DNA from: an uncultured Hyphomicrobiales bacterium
Lineage (GTDB): Bacteria; Pseudomonadota; Alphaproteobacteria; Rhizobiales; Beijerinckiaceae
Assembly: GCA_903930675.1 (NCBI GenBank)
Contig: CAIYZJ010000242.1
Coordinates: 1 to 56,481, forward strand
Reading direction: 5' to 3'
DNA length: 56,481 bases
Shown here piece by piece: positions 34,725-43,604 of this stretch (within the stretch, counting starts at the first letter, position 1; each line of letters opens with the position of its first letter). A program made the translations under genes and the position numbers. Under the pieces are notes generated by a model. It was not told where the DNA came from, did not search any database, and was given only the letters and a program-made list of their open reading frames with translations.

Positions 34725-35791
34725 TCGCTCCGCAGCGGTACGGCATGGGCAGGATCGAAGTTCAACACAACGGATGCGCCGGTCTTCAACCCGATCAGGC
34801 TAGGGTGACCACCCGGAACAAACACGACCCGTTCCTCGCCGCTTGCATCGCAATAAAGGCTCACTGTCGCGCCCTTGTAGACAATGGCCTTGATGACCGC
34901 AGGGACTCCCGCTGCACCTTGCGGCTGCACGCTCATGCGTTCGGGGCGGATCGCAATCTCGACCTCGTCGCCGTCTTTGCCGGTCGCATCGCCCAGAGGA
35001 ATGGCAATGCCGCTTGCATCGATCCTTGCCGTCTTGCCTGTGCCGAGAATTCTGCCGCGAAGCAGATTGCTCGCACCGAGGAAAGTGGCGACGAAGCGGT
35101 TGACCGGTCGCTCATACACATCCGAAGGCGAGCCGCTCTGTTCGATCCGCCCGTCTCGCATCACCGCGATCGTATCGCTCAGCGTCAATGCCTCTTCCTG
35201 GTCATGCGTGACAAACACGGTTGCGATGCCGAGGTCTTGTTGCAGGCTGCGCAATTCGACCTGCATCTCCTCACGCAGGTTTTTATCAAGCGCGCCGAGT
35301 GGTTCATCCAGCAGAAGGACCGCCGGGCGCATGACAATCGCCCGGGCAATCGCCACACGTTGCTGCTGGCCGCCCGACAATTGCTTGGGATATCGGTCCG
35401 CAAATTGTGGCAGGCGGACCATAGCCAAGGCCTCAAGGGCGCGCTGTTCGCGTTCGGCTTTCCCTACCCCTGTCATCTTGAGCCCGAAGGCCACATTCTC
35501 CGCGACACTCATATGAGGAAAGAGAGCAAAATTCTGGAACACCATCGCAAAATCGCGCTTGTGCGGAACAATGCGCGTCACATTCTGCCCGCGGATAAAA
35601 ACGTCTCCTTCATCCGGCGTCTCGAAGCCCGCAATCATCCGCAGACTGGTGGTTTTGCCGCAACCCGACGGCCCCAATAGGGAGAAGAACGACCCTTCGC
35701 CGATGTCCAAATCGAGTTGATCGACGGCAACGGACTGGCCGAACCGTTTTGTGACTTGGGACAGGCGGACAACTGATTCTTTTGTATTCAT
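34721..35791 (-). CDS. ABC ATP-binding protein, PotA type
   Basis: 356 residues. The ATPase domain (about 1-240) has Walker A GPSGCGKTTSLRM, signature [15 protein letters not shown], Walker B LLLDEPLGALD and VTHDQEEALTLSD. A C-terminal TOBE domain (about 270-350) is characteristic of PotA/MalK-like subunits and suggests the polyamine/iron/sugar type importer. It overlaps both the amidotransferase-like gene upstream and the PotB-type gene downstream by four bases. Confidence 0.94.
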   Translation of the reverse strand: MNTKESVVRLSQVTKRFGQSVAVDQLDLDIGEGSFFSLLGPSGCGKTTSLRMIAGFETPDEGDVFIRGQNVTRIVPHKRDFAMVFQNFALFPHMSVAENVAFGLKMTGVGKAEREQRALEALAMVRLPQFADRYPKQLSGGQQQRVAIARAIVMRPAVLLLDEPLGALDKNLREEMQVELRSLQQDLGIATVFVTHDQEEALTLSDTIAVMRDGRIEQSGSPSDVYERPVNRFVATFLGASNLLRGRILGTGKTARIDASGIAIPLGDATGKDGDEVEIAIRPERMSVQPQGAAGVPAVIKAIVYKGATVSLYCDASGEERVVFVPGGHPSLIGLKTGASVVLNFDPAHAVPLRSE

Positions 35792-37185
35792 GGCATGAGT
35801 GTATCGGCAGCAGCAACCTGAGACCAGCCATCCAGGATAAGGCAGGCCAGTTCGAGTTCCAGAAGAATTTCGGCCGGACGCTGGCCTGTTTTGCGCGCCA
35901 GTGATTGCGTGATATCGGCGATCAATCGGCGGCCCATATCTTTAAGATCAGGCTTGGCATCGTTCCAGTGACGCCCGAGTTCGGACAGGGCATGCACAAA
36001 TTTGATTTTAAAACTCTCCAGCAATTCGGTTTCAAGCCGTCCCGTATCATTGGCAGAAGGCTCGAACGCATCCGCCCGCGCCATCCATTCGGCAAGAAGG
36101 CTTTGGGTGTCGCAGGTGGCGATATGTGTCTTATCCGGACGGGCAAAGGCAGACCGCTCTCTCGAAAGCTCCTCGATTGCATTCAGGATCAGAAGGAAAC
36201 TGCGGGACTCGTCGGGGCGGAACGTCGCCAAAGTTTCGCGCATGACCAGATCGCCGCGCAGGGCCTGATAGTGCGGAATATAGGTTTCAAGGGCCATATA
36301 TTTGCGCAGGAGGTCACCCATTTCGGGATGGGGCGAAAAGAGGATGGAGCGGCCGCGCCTTCCGTGTGTGCTCAAGGCCGCAACCCGCCCCTGCATGTCC
36401 CGTTCGAATATCTCGCGGGATAGCGGATTGTTGATGAAGAGGCGGCCGTGACCGTAATAGTCTCCGAACTCCATGAGAGGTTCGGTTGCCTCGCCAAGCT
36501 CATCCCAGACCGGACCATGAAAATAGGCAATTTCAAGCGTTGGCGGTAAACCGAGTCCCAAACGTTCGTCGAGAATCGAACAGGTCAGAACACCGACACC
36601 CGTGCGCAGATATTCCTGTGTGTTGAGGGGTCTGGCATCGGCAACACCGAGCCAGCCCGGCCGCCCCCGCGAGAAGTAATAGGCCCCGCCGCAAGAACCG
36701 ATGACAGTGCCGCCGCGTAACAGAAAGCGCCGCACTGCGTCATCTGCACCTTGGGTGTTTTCTTTCAGATCGAGCGTCCAGTTGGAAAAGCCCCCCGGCA
36801 GAACCAGAAGATCGTGCGCGTCCAGCGCACCGCGTGCAATGTCCTCGCCGTCAACGATCGTGAAGACATAACCGAGCCTTAGAAGTGCAAGGGCATAATA
36901 GCCGTAATATGGATAGGCTGAACAGGCGCCGGCAAGCAGTGCAATGCGGGGCGCAACAATCTCCTGCATCACAAGGCTTGGATCAGGCGAACAGGTTTGA
37001 ACCGACAAGCCCGATTCCGAGAGTTTGTCGGCATCAGGCGCATCGATCAGGTAATCGCCCTTCTCGAACCGGGAAGTATCGGCGAGGACGCGGAAGACGG
37101 AATATCCGGCGCGTGCCGCAGCATTGGCGGTGATCGCCACTTGAAGGCGATCACCATTGTCATACCAAGGGAGCCTGATCATCAT
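35788..37185 (-). CDS. Class-I glutamine-amidotransferase-like protein (BPL_N-like), unknown function
   Basis: 465 residues. The central region (about 78-300) has a class-I glutamine amidotransferase fold like the biotin-protein-ligase N-terminal (BPL_N) family: LLVLPGGFSNW, the nucleophile elbow GGTVIGSCGGAYY with Cys165, and LFSPHPEMGD giving His286 and Glu288. The Cys-His-Glu triad is therefore complete. An N-terminal segment (1-70) and a helical C-terminal third (300-465) are not recognised. It is tightly coupled (four-base overlaps) to the PotD-type binding gene upstream and the PotA-type gene downstream. It probably hydrolyses an amide or peptide-like bond in the imported compound or its product. 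The function is inference; no characterised homologue is known to me. Confidence 0.6.
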   Translation of the reverse strand: MMIRLPWYDNGDRLQVAITANAAARAGYSVFRVLADTSRFEKGDYLIDAPDADKLSESGLSVQTCSPDPSLVMQEIVAPRIALLAGACSAYPYYGYYALALLRLGYVFTIVDGEDIARGALDAHDLLVLPGGFSNWTLDLKENTQGADDAVRRFLLRGGTVIGSCGGAYYFSRGRPGWLGVADARPLNTQEYLRTGVGVLTCSILDERLGLGLPPTLEIAYFHGPVWDELGEATEPLMEFGDYYGHGRLFINNPLSREIFERDMQGRVAALSTHGRRGRSILFSPHPEMGDLLRKYMALETYIPHYQALRGDLVMRETLATFRPDESRSFLLILNAIEELSRERSAFARPDKTHIATCDTQSLLAEWMARADAFEPSANDTGRLETELLESFKIKFVHALSELGRHWNDAKPDLKDMGRRLIADITQSLARKTGQRPAEILLELELACLILDGWSQVAAADTLMP

Positions 37186-38243
37186 CCAGCCGAAACGATA
37201 CGGTTCCAGCGGTCTGTCCAGTCAGGACGCTGTTCGGCCATGGTCGTATGATCTAGGTCGATCAGGCGCGACATTTCTTCGGATGTCAGACGAACGCGTT
37301 CCTGCAAAGGTGGCGGCAGGAGACCAATCATATGATTGTTGGTGCCCGGATAGTTGAACTTGTCGGCATAGGTCGTTTGAATTTTCGGATCGAGCGTGAG
37401 GTTCAGGAATTGCTCGGCAAGTTCCAGATTTTTCGTGCCTTTGGCAATGGCCGTACCCGAAGAATACAGGATGGCGCCTTCTTTCGGATAAACCCATTTC
37501 ACCGCTGTACCCCAGTTTTGGACCGTAAAAGCTTGGGACTTGTAAAGCAGGCCGATCACAGCTTCCTCGCTGCGCAGCGCGTTCATGATGCTGTCGGTGT
37601 CTTTGGCCCAGATCGGTTGCAGGGCGGCCATTTTCTTGAGCATTTCAAAGCCGGTAGCCGTATCGGTCGGCGACTTGCCGGCAGCAATTGAACCGATAGG
37701 GACGATGTAGGGTCCGATGGAGTGGTTGATATCCGGCAGAACGATGCGGTTCTTGAATTCAGGGCGCCAAAGATCGGCAAAAGATGTCGGCGGATTTTTC
37801 ACCAATTTCTCGTTGTAGATGATACCGAGAGGCGAGTAGATCATTGCAACCCAATGGCTTTGAATAAAGCGATCCGGGACATTGGCAAGATTGGTGAGGC
37901 GCGGAGAATTGCGGTTGATCGGTTCTAGCGTGCCCTGCTTCATTGCCAGAGGGACGATGCCATCGTGCAATTGAACAAGATCGAATTTCTGATCGTTGAT
38001 ATTCACTTTTATTTTCGTGATGCGCTCAGCCGGGCTAGACCCTCGATCCTGAACGATCTTGATGCTGGTTGCAGTTTCAAACGCCGCATCGGCGCTGTCA
38101 CGCATGGAATCACCCCATAAACCACCCCAGGTCATCAGGACCATTTGTGAAGGCTTTCCCTGCGCAACAGCACGAAGGTCAGGCAGATTAAGCGCACTGC
38201 CTGCTGCAACGGCTGATCCCAAAACAAATTGACGGCGATCCAT
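37182..38243 (-). CDS. PotD-type ABC solute-binding protein
   Basis: 353 residues from ATG 38243 (GGAGA five bases upstream; ATG 38246 is adjacent). A long upstream extension to 38459 would lie in the GGT-like gene and is rejected. The N-terminus (MDRRQFVLGSAVAAGSAL) has a Tat-like DRRQFV motif. The mature protein looks like extracellular solute-binding family 1/6 (spermidine/putrescine, iron or thiamine type): MVLMTWGGLWGDSM, SPLGIIYNEKLV and a two-lobe pattern. It serves the Pot-type permeases encoded downstream. Its ligand is probably the source of the substrate of the hydrolase and amidotransferase-like enzymes. Confidence 0.88.
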   Translation of the reverse strand: MDRRQFVLGSAVAAGSALNLPDLRAVAQGKPSQMVLMTWGGLWGDSMRDSADAAFETATSIKIVQDRGSSPAERITKIKVNINDQKFDLVQLHDGIVPLAMKQGTLEPINRNSPRLTNLANVPDRFIQSHWVAMIYSPLGIIYNEKLVKNPPTSFADLWRPEFKNRIVLPDINHSIGPYIVPIGSIAAGKSPTDTATGFEMLKKMAALQPIWAKDTDSIMNALRSEEAVIGLLYKSQAFTVQNWGTAVKWVYPKEGAILYSSGTAIAKGTKNLELAEQFLNLTLDPKIQTTYADKFNYPGTNNHMIGLLPPPLQERVRLTSEEMSRLIDLDHTTMAEQRPDWTDRWNRIVSAG

Positions 38244-38257
38244 CATACTCTCCTTTT

Positions 38258-39958
38258 TTACCAACCGACCGTGTGGCTGCTGCGCCGCACGTCGGCTGAT
38301 CCCACTAAAGTTGTTCCATTCGCATCGCGCGAGACCGCGCAGATTGCCCCCGCCATAGCAGTCGTCGCCGGCCATTCGACAACCTGGTGTCCGCGTGCCG
38401 CGAGATTGTCGCGAACGCAAGGAGCGATCCGGTTTTCCATGCTCAGTCTCCCCGGCCAATATTCATGCGGCTCGAAGCTAGAAGGGAAACTATATGATGC
38501 AAAACGGGGGGCATCAATGGCTTGGCCGGTATCCATGCCGTACAAGGTCAAATTGAGTATGAATTGCAACATCGCCTGTGTCTGCACATCTCCGCCCGGT
38601 GTGCCGAACGCCATCACCGATCCGTCATCCTGCACCGCAATGCACGGATTGGGGGTCAGGCGTGGTCGCCGTCCCGGACCCACACAGCTCGGATGCCCTT
38701 GCCGCGTGAAGGATTGCGATCCGCGCGAGGAGGGGCAAAGTCCCAACCCGGGAATAAGGGGCGTGTCGTAAGACGTGTCGCTCGGCGTTGCCGAGAACGT
38801 GTTGCCGTGCCGGTCAATCACGGCAATGTAAGAGGTGTCGGCACTGAGCCCCGGTGAGCCTTCGCCGATCAGCGCGCCCGGATCGGGCATGGCAGGTATT
38901 GCGGTTTTCAAATCGATCAGGCTTCGCCGTGTCGTGGCATAGTCTTTGGACAACAGCGTGGCCAAAGGGACATCAACAAAACGCGGATCGCCATAATAGG
39001 CTTCGCGATCGGCAAAGGCGAGCTTCATGGCTTCGGTCACAATATGAATATAGTCGGCGCAATTGTGCCGGAGATCCTCCAGCCCGGTTCCCTCGAGGAT
39101 GTTCAGGATTTGTCCGAGTACCGGCCCCTGGCACCATGGGCCACAGGTGAAAACATCCAGCCCCTTCCATCGGGTCCGCACAGGCTCTTCATAATTTGCG
39201 CGGAACGAGGCCAGATCATCAAAGCTCAACCAGCCGCCTTCTGCCGCGTGATAGTCGGCTATCATGCGTGCAATATCGCCGCGGTAAAAGGCGTCATGGA
39301 CAGCATCGAGAGCCTGATTGCGCCCCAGTCTGGCAGCGGCCTGTTCGACATCGACCAGATGCTGGATCGTCCCTGCAAGCTCTGTCTGGACGAAGTGGTC
39401 GCCGACCTTCAAAGGGATGCCGTTTGGCAGGTATAGCTCGGCATTTCGGGAAAACTGTTTGTATTCGTTGACTTTGGACCCGACAAACTCTGCCATTGTA
39501 GGATGGACAGGAAAGCCGTCCCGCGCAAGGCCCAGCGCATATTGTGCGACATCGGCGAAACCCATTGTGCCGTGATCACGCAGAGCCGTGAGCCAGGCGC
39601 TCGGTGCGGCGGGTGTCACGGTGCGCAACAGGCCAAGTGGAATATGTCCGCCAAATTCATCCCGGAATCGACGGACATCGGTCTTTTGCGGCCAAATGCC
39701 GAGACCGTCGAGGGTGATCACACGGCCTGTTCCGGCCATTCTGATCATGATCGGCGCAACACCGGCAAAATTGACGATATCACTTTGTACAATGCCGAGG
39801 ACAAGGCCGCCCGCGACACCGGCGTCGACCGCATTGCCGCCCCCTTCCAGAACAAGAAAGGCAGCATGGGCCGCAGCATAATGCCCCGCAGAGGCCATGT
39901 GGCGGCCACCGAGGACAAAACGACCGAATGATTGTGCGTTTGAATTCAAGCCAAGCAC
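38258..39958 (-). CDS. Gamma-glutamyltransferase-family Ntn hydrolase
   Basis: 566 residues with a GTG start at 39958 and GGAG nine bases upstream. Family blocks are visible: MASAGHYAAAHAAFLVLEGGGNAVDA at the N-terminus, the likely autocleavage/nucleophile threonine T375 in ADTSYIAVIDRHGN, and an oxyanion-like GTPGGD. Two departures matter. There is no obvious signal peptide, so it should be cytoplasmic. The segment where classical enzymes carry the glutamate-binding arginine (RExAP) reads LDGLGIWPQ here. It may therefore act on a non-glutamyl amide, as does the oxamate amidohydrolase HpxW, another family member. It is the first gene of the Pot-type import operon. Confidence 0.87.
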   Translation of the reverse strand: MLGLNSNAQSFGRFVLGGRHMASAGHYAAAHAAFLVLEGGGNAVDAGVAGGLVLGIVQSDIVNFAGVAPIMIRMAGTGRVITLDGLGIWPQKTDVRRFRDEFGGHIPLGLLRTVTPAAPSAWLTALRDHGTMGFADVAQYALGLARDGFPVHPTMAEFVGSKVNEYKQFSRNAELYLPNGIPLKVGDHFVQTELAGTIQHLVDVEQAAARLGRNQALDAVHDAFYRGDIARMIADYHAAEGGWLSFDDLASFRANYEEPVRTRWKGLDVFTCGPWCQGPVLGQILNILEGTGLEDLRHNCADYIHIVTEAMKLAFADREAYYGDPRFVDVPLATLLSKDYATTRRSLIDLKTAIPAMPDPGALIGEGSPGLSADTSYIAVIDRHGNTFSATPSDTSYDTPLIPGLGLCPSSRGSQSFTRQGHPSCVGPGRRPRLTPNPCIAVQDDGSVMAFGTPGGDVQTQAMLQFILNLTLYGMDTGQAIDAPRFASYSFPSSFEPHEYWPGRLSMENRIAPCVRDNLAARGHQVVEWPATTAMAGAICAVSRDANGTTLVGSADVRRSSHTVGW

Positions 39959-39972
39959 AGCGTGTCACTCCA

Positions 39973-40011
39973 ATGACAATTATTTAAACCCTATATTTTA
40001 AATTTTGTCAT
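39973..40011. promoter_or_regulatory. AT-rich promoter region with inverted repeat upstream of the GGT-like gene
   Basis: ATGACAA (39973-39979) and TTGTCAT (40005-40011) form perfect 7-bp arms around a 25-base AT-rich spacer, immediately upstream of the GGT-like start. It is a candidate operator for the Pot-type operon. No defined -35/-10 pair was assigned. Confidence 0.35.
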
Positions 40012-40169
40012 CCTCATTCACCAATCTTCCAATGTATATCCAGAGACGATATTGTTGATGATCAGAATTGAATTCCGGTTTTGAAACAATGAAAATTCGT
40101 AAGGCTGGTGATTTAATATTCCAGACTATAAAACAATCAAATTATTTCAATGTCTTGTATAAGTTTATA

Positions 40170-41201
40170 TTATTGTTTTTTTACCAAATGCAGCCGCATT
40201 TTGATATCTTGATCATGATTGCCAAATCCGCGGCCAAAGATGTTAATTCCTCCCGGAAGTCCTGCTTTATCATCAATGCCTATTCTCAATTTGACTGAAT
40301 GGTGTTCGGCCAGTTGGAGTTCATCCAAAGTCACGTTACTTAATTTTATATCGCCCAGATAGGTGCCATGCTGGGAAATACGCCAACTGGTCAGAATACC
40401 GTATTGTGATCCTTCGAGTTTCCACCAGAGCGGTGTCAGGATGCCACGCTGGTCACCGTAGTCACCGGGGCATTGCCAGGTTCCGATTTTAATGCCGTTA
40501 ACCCACAAAGATATATCGGAGGGCCAGTCAACATTGGTGCCGGGCACTTCGGAGGATAGCTCCATAATAAATTCCAAAGCCTCGACATTGGCATTGATCA
40601 CTTTGGCATTATTGGGGAATTTATACTCGATATAGCCGCGTCCGAACCAGACCAGGGCGGCTTTCACCCGTGCAGGATCAAGAAACAACTCGGGAACGTC
40701 CAGCATCCCCAATATTTTTTCTGTTGAACACAAGCCGCACGGTGCGGAGACATTGGATGTTGTATAGAGGCCAAGCGGCATTTCGACTTCGATGATGTCC
40801 TTGTCCCGATTGGTTGCCTCTGGATCAATTTTCACAACAATCTCGGAATAGCGCGCATAGCAGATTTTTTGCTGGCCTTTCGAGGCTTTGCTGATTTTGG
40901 TTTCGATCAGTCCGGTTTCTTCGAGGATTTGTATATTGCTGGCGATCGTCGATTGGGGTTGGCGAAAGGCCTTGGCAATCTGGTTGATGTTGAGCGGGCC
41001 CTGCTTGAGAAGATGCCGCATGATCCGCAACCGGAGGGGCGAGGCCAGTCCCCGCAAAATCTGATATTGCCGATCGGCATTGACAACCAGAAACCCTTTT
41101 TCGGGGCCTTCACTGTCTTGTTTCAACGAGCGGTGGTTGCCAAGCCGGTCCAGAGACCGGCTTGTGCGTGGGCGATGCGGGACGGGCGGATCACGGACCA
41201 T
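40170..41201 (-). CDS. ArsR-like winged-helix regulator with large C-terminal domain
   Basis: About 343 residues from ATG 41201. A GTG at 41213 directly abuts the GAGGGA ribosome site and is less likely. The helix-turn-helix region (LASPLRLRIMRHLLKQGPLNINQIAKAF, then QSTIASNIQILEETGLI) is ArsR/HTH_20-like, at about 48-105. The remaining 230 residues are a beta-rich domain, much longer than in metal-sensing ArsR proteins, and presumably bind a sugar ligand. CGLCS is the only Cys-rich spot. It lies 33 bases after the arabinofuranosidase gene, in the same operon, so it should regulate arabinoside use. Bases 39959-40169 downstream hold no other supportable gene. Confidence 0.72.
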   Translation of the reverse strand: MVRDPPVPHRPRTSRSLDRLGNHRSLKQDSEGPEKGFLVVNADRQYQILRGLASPLRLRIMRHLLKQGPLNINQIAKAFRQPQSTIASNIQILEETGLIETKISKASKGQQKICYARYSEIVVKIDPEATNRDKDIIEVEMPLGLYTTSNVSAPCGLCSTEKILGMLDVPELFLDPARVKAALVWFGRGYIEYKFPNNAKVINANVEALEFIMELSSEVPGTNVDWPSDISLWVNGIKIGTWQCPGDYGDQRGILTPLWWKLEGSQYGILTSWRISQHGTYLGDIKLSNVTLDELQLAEHHSVKLRIGIDDKAGLPGGINIFGRGFGNHDQDIKMRLHLVKKQ

Positions 41202-41234
41202 GATCTTTGTCACTCCCTCTTCAATTCAATGCGG

Positions 41235-42776
41235 TCATCCGGCGAGTTTGATCACATTCCATGATGCCGCTTTCAGGGATACCGTAATCTTTCCGCCGGA
41301 TACCGAAATATCGTTGATCGGTTTTGGTTTGACGCGCAACGGATCGGACTTTGTATTGATGGCTTTCAGATCATTGTCATGGAGTTCTTCGGCTTCCTGA
41401 ACCTTCAGCGTCCCGAAATTTCTGGCATCAATTGTGACTTCAACGCCGTCCTTGAGGTCTCTGTTAAGCAGGAACAGCGTCAATCCACCCTCGTTATCGG
41501 CCACAGCCGACACTTTGAGATAGGGCACCTCGGGAACAGCAAAGTAAAGATCCTGCGCGCCTCTGGGGTCATAGTAGCGGGTGGCATATGTCTCGGATTG
41601 GACCTTTGCTTTCAAAACGGTTCCGCGTCCGTACCGGCTCATTTGCGCAAAAGGCCAGAAGATTGTTTGACGCCATGCCGGCCCCCCTGTTTCCGTCATA
41701 ATTGGTGCAATCACATTCACCAATTGTGCAAGGCAGGCGGCTTTGACCCGATCAGCATGGTTGAGCAAAGAGATGCAGGCTCCGCCAAAGACGAGCGCAT
41801 CTTCCATATTGTAGATTTCTTCGAGAATGGCAGGCGCAACCGGCCAGCCTTCCTTGACCCGGTCAGCGCGTTTGCGGCGGGTCCGGTACCAGACATTCCA
41901 TTCGTCGAATGACAGCATGATCCGTTTGTTGGACCGCCGACGGGCCGCCACAGAGTCGGCAATCGCTACAACCTCCTCGATAAATTGATCCATAATATCG
42001 GGGCTTGCCAAGAAGGCCTCGGTATCCTCGGCATAATTGTTGAAATAGGTGTGAAGCGAAATGTAGCCAACATCATCGAATGTGTGCTCGAGAACTTCAT
42101 CTTCCCAACGGCCGTAAGTCGGCATATTGCGTCCCGATGAACCGCATGCGGCCAATTCGATCGTCGGATCAACCCAATTCATCATCTTGGCTGCTTCATG
42201 GGCAATGCGGCCATATTCGGTGGCCGTCTTGTGCTCCATTTGCCAATGGCCGTCGACCTCGTTGCCGAGGCACCAGAATTTGATGTTATGCGGCTCTTTC
42301 CAGCCGTGTTTGATGCGCAGATCGGAGAGGGCCGTTCCACTTGGATGGTTGCAATATTCAACCAGATTACGGGCAGCATCCCCATCGCGGGTACCAAGGT
42401 TGACCGCCAGCATAGGCTCGATATCGGCTTTGCGGCACCAGTCGACAAATTCATTGGTCCCGAAAGTATTGGGCTCGGTCGTAAACCATGCAAGATCCAG
42501 CCTTGCCGGTCTGTCCTCTACCGGTCCGACGCCGTCCTCCCAATTATAGCCGGAGACAAAATTTCCGCCCGGATAGCGCATGATGGTCGGAGCCAGTTCT
42601 TTGACCAGTTCGAGAACGTCGGTGCGAAAACCATCCTTGTCTGCTGTTTCATGCCCCGGCTCGAAGATGCCGCCGTACACACACCGTCCGAGATGTTCGA
42701 TAAAGGCCCCGAACAGACGGGGATCTGTTTCCCCGATTTCAAAATCGTGATCGACCATTACATGTGCTTTTTTCAT
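41235..42776 (-). CDS. Alpha-N-arabinofuranosidase, glycoside hydrolase family 51
   Basis: 513 residues, normal for GH51. A strong GGAGGA ribosome site precedes ATG 42776. The acid/base glutamate is E173 in CLGNEVDG, and the nucleophile is E292 in SFDEWNVW, matching the spacing of the Geobacillus enzyme (175/294). FIEHLGRCVYGGIFEPG and RYPGGNFVSGYNWEDG are further signatures. There is no signal peptide, so it cleaves arabinose from short arabinosides inside the cell after import by the transporter encoded just upstream (12-base gap). Confidence 0.95.
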   Translation of the reverse strand: MKKAHVMVDHDFEIGETDPRLFGAFIEHLGRCVYGGIFEPGHETADKDGFRTDVLELVKELAPTIMRYPGGNFVSGYNWEDGVGPVEDRPARLDLAWFTTEPNTFGTNEFVDWCRKADIEPMLAVNLGTRDGDAARNLVEYCNHPSGTALSDLRIKHGWKEPHNIKFWCLGNEVDGHWQMEHKTATEYGRIAHEAAKMMNWVDPTIELAACGSSGRNMPTYGRWEDEVLEHTFDDVGYISLHTYFNNYAEDTEAFLASPDIMDQFIEEVVAIADSVAARRRSNKRIMLSFDEWNVWYRTRRKRADRVKEGWPVAPAILEEIYNMEDALVFGGACISLLNHADRVKAACLAQLVNVIAPIMTETGGPAWRQTIFWPFAQMSRYGRGTVLKAKVQSETYATRYYDPRGAQDLYFAVPEVPYLKVSAVADNEGGLTLFLLNRDLKDGVEVTIDARNFGTLKVQEAEELHDNDLKAINTKSDPLRVKPKPINDISVSGGKITVSLKAASWNVIKLAG

Positions 42777-42788
42777 AGCTTCCTCCGT

Positions 42789-43604
42789 TTATTGTATAGA
42801 TAGAGATCCGGTCACTTGCGGTGATAGAACGGCATCGCGTAATTGCCTGGAATAAGGGTGTTGGGGGTCTGACAGGACCTCGCGGGCGGCACCTGCCTCG
42901 ACAACTTCACCCTTCTGCATAATGATCAAACGATCAGCGATGTAATAGGCTGTCGCCAGATCATGCGTGATGTAGATGATCGACAAACCGAGTTTGTCGC
43001 GCAGCTCGCCGAACAGATTGACAATCGCCATCCGCAAGGATGCATCGACCATCGAGACAGGCTCATCGGCGATAATAAGCCGCGGTTTTGAAACCAGGGC
43101 ACGGGCGATGGCCACGCGTTGCAACTGGCCGCCGGACATTTCGTGCGGAAAGCGCCCGCGAATTTCCGACAATGACAAGCCGACTTGCCGCAAGGCGACA
43201 TCGGCAGCAGCTTCGGCCTCTGCAATATCGACAGCTCCCCCAAAGCGCATCGCTGTGAGCAGCAGATAATAGTCGATCTTTTTCAGTGGATTGAAAGCTT
43301 CGAACGGGTTTTGAAAAATAGGCTGGACCTTGGCCATGAACGCGAGACGTTCTTTCCGTGTCCTGCCGCCCACCCGATTGCCTTCCAAAGTCAGCGACCC
43401 GCCGGAAACCTCCTGCATGCCCAGAATCATCCGGGCCAAAGTCGTTTTGCCGGAGCCCGATTCCCCGATGATTGCAAAAATTTCGGGTCGGTTGTTTTCG
43501 ATTGTAAAACTGACGTTCTTCACAGCCTCGATGCGATGGCGGGACAATATACCGCCTCGCGTAAAGGACTTGGACACATTGTTCAGTGTCAATAGGGCCG
43601 TCAT
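42789..43604 (-). CDS. Dipeptide-type ABC ATPase, DppF-like
   Basis: 271 residues. Walker A GESGSGKTTLARM, signature [15 protein letters not shown], Walker B LIIADEPVSMVD and the switch histidine in ITHDL are intact. It is the second ATPase of a dipeptide/oligosaccharide-type importer, overlapping its DppD-like partner by four bases. It lies directly upstream of the arabinofuranosidase gene, which points to an arabino-oligosaccharide substrate. Confidence 0.93.
   Translation of the reverse strand: MTALLTLNNVSKSFTRGGILSRHRIEAVKNVSFTIENNRPEIFAIIGESGSGKTTLARMILGMQEVSGGSLTLEGNRVGGRTRKERLAFMAKVQPIFQNPFEAFNPLKKIDYYLLLTAMRFGGAVDIAEAEAAADVALRQVGLSLSEIRGRFPHEMSGGQLQRVAIARALVSKPRLIIADEPVSMVDASLRMAIVNLFGELRDKLGLSIIYITHDLATAYYIADRLIIMQKGEVVEAGAAREVLSDPQHPYSRQLRDAVLSPQVTGSLSIQ

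Noticed and set aside
40068-40298. 76-codon + strand frame in the AT-rich gap
   Set aside because: Half of it overlaps the end of the ArsR-like gene on the other strand, it has no ribosome site, and its hydrophobic look comes from AT-rich DNA.
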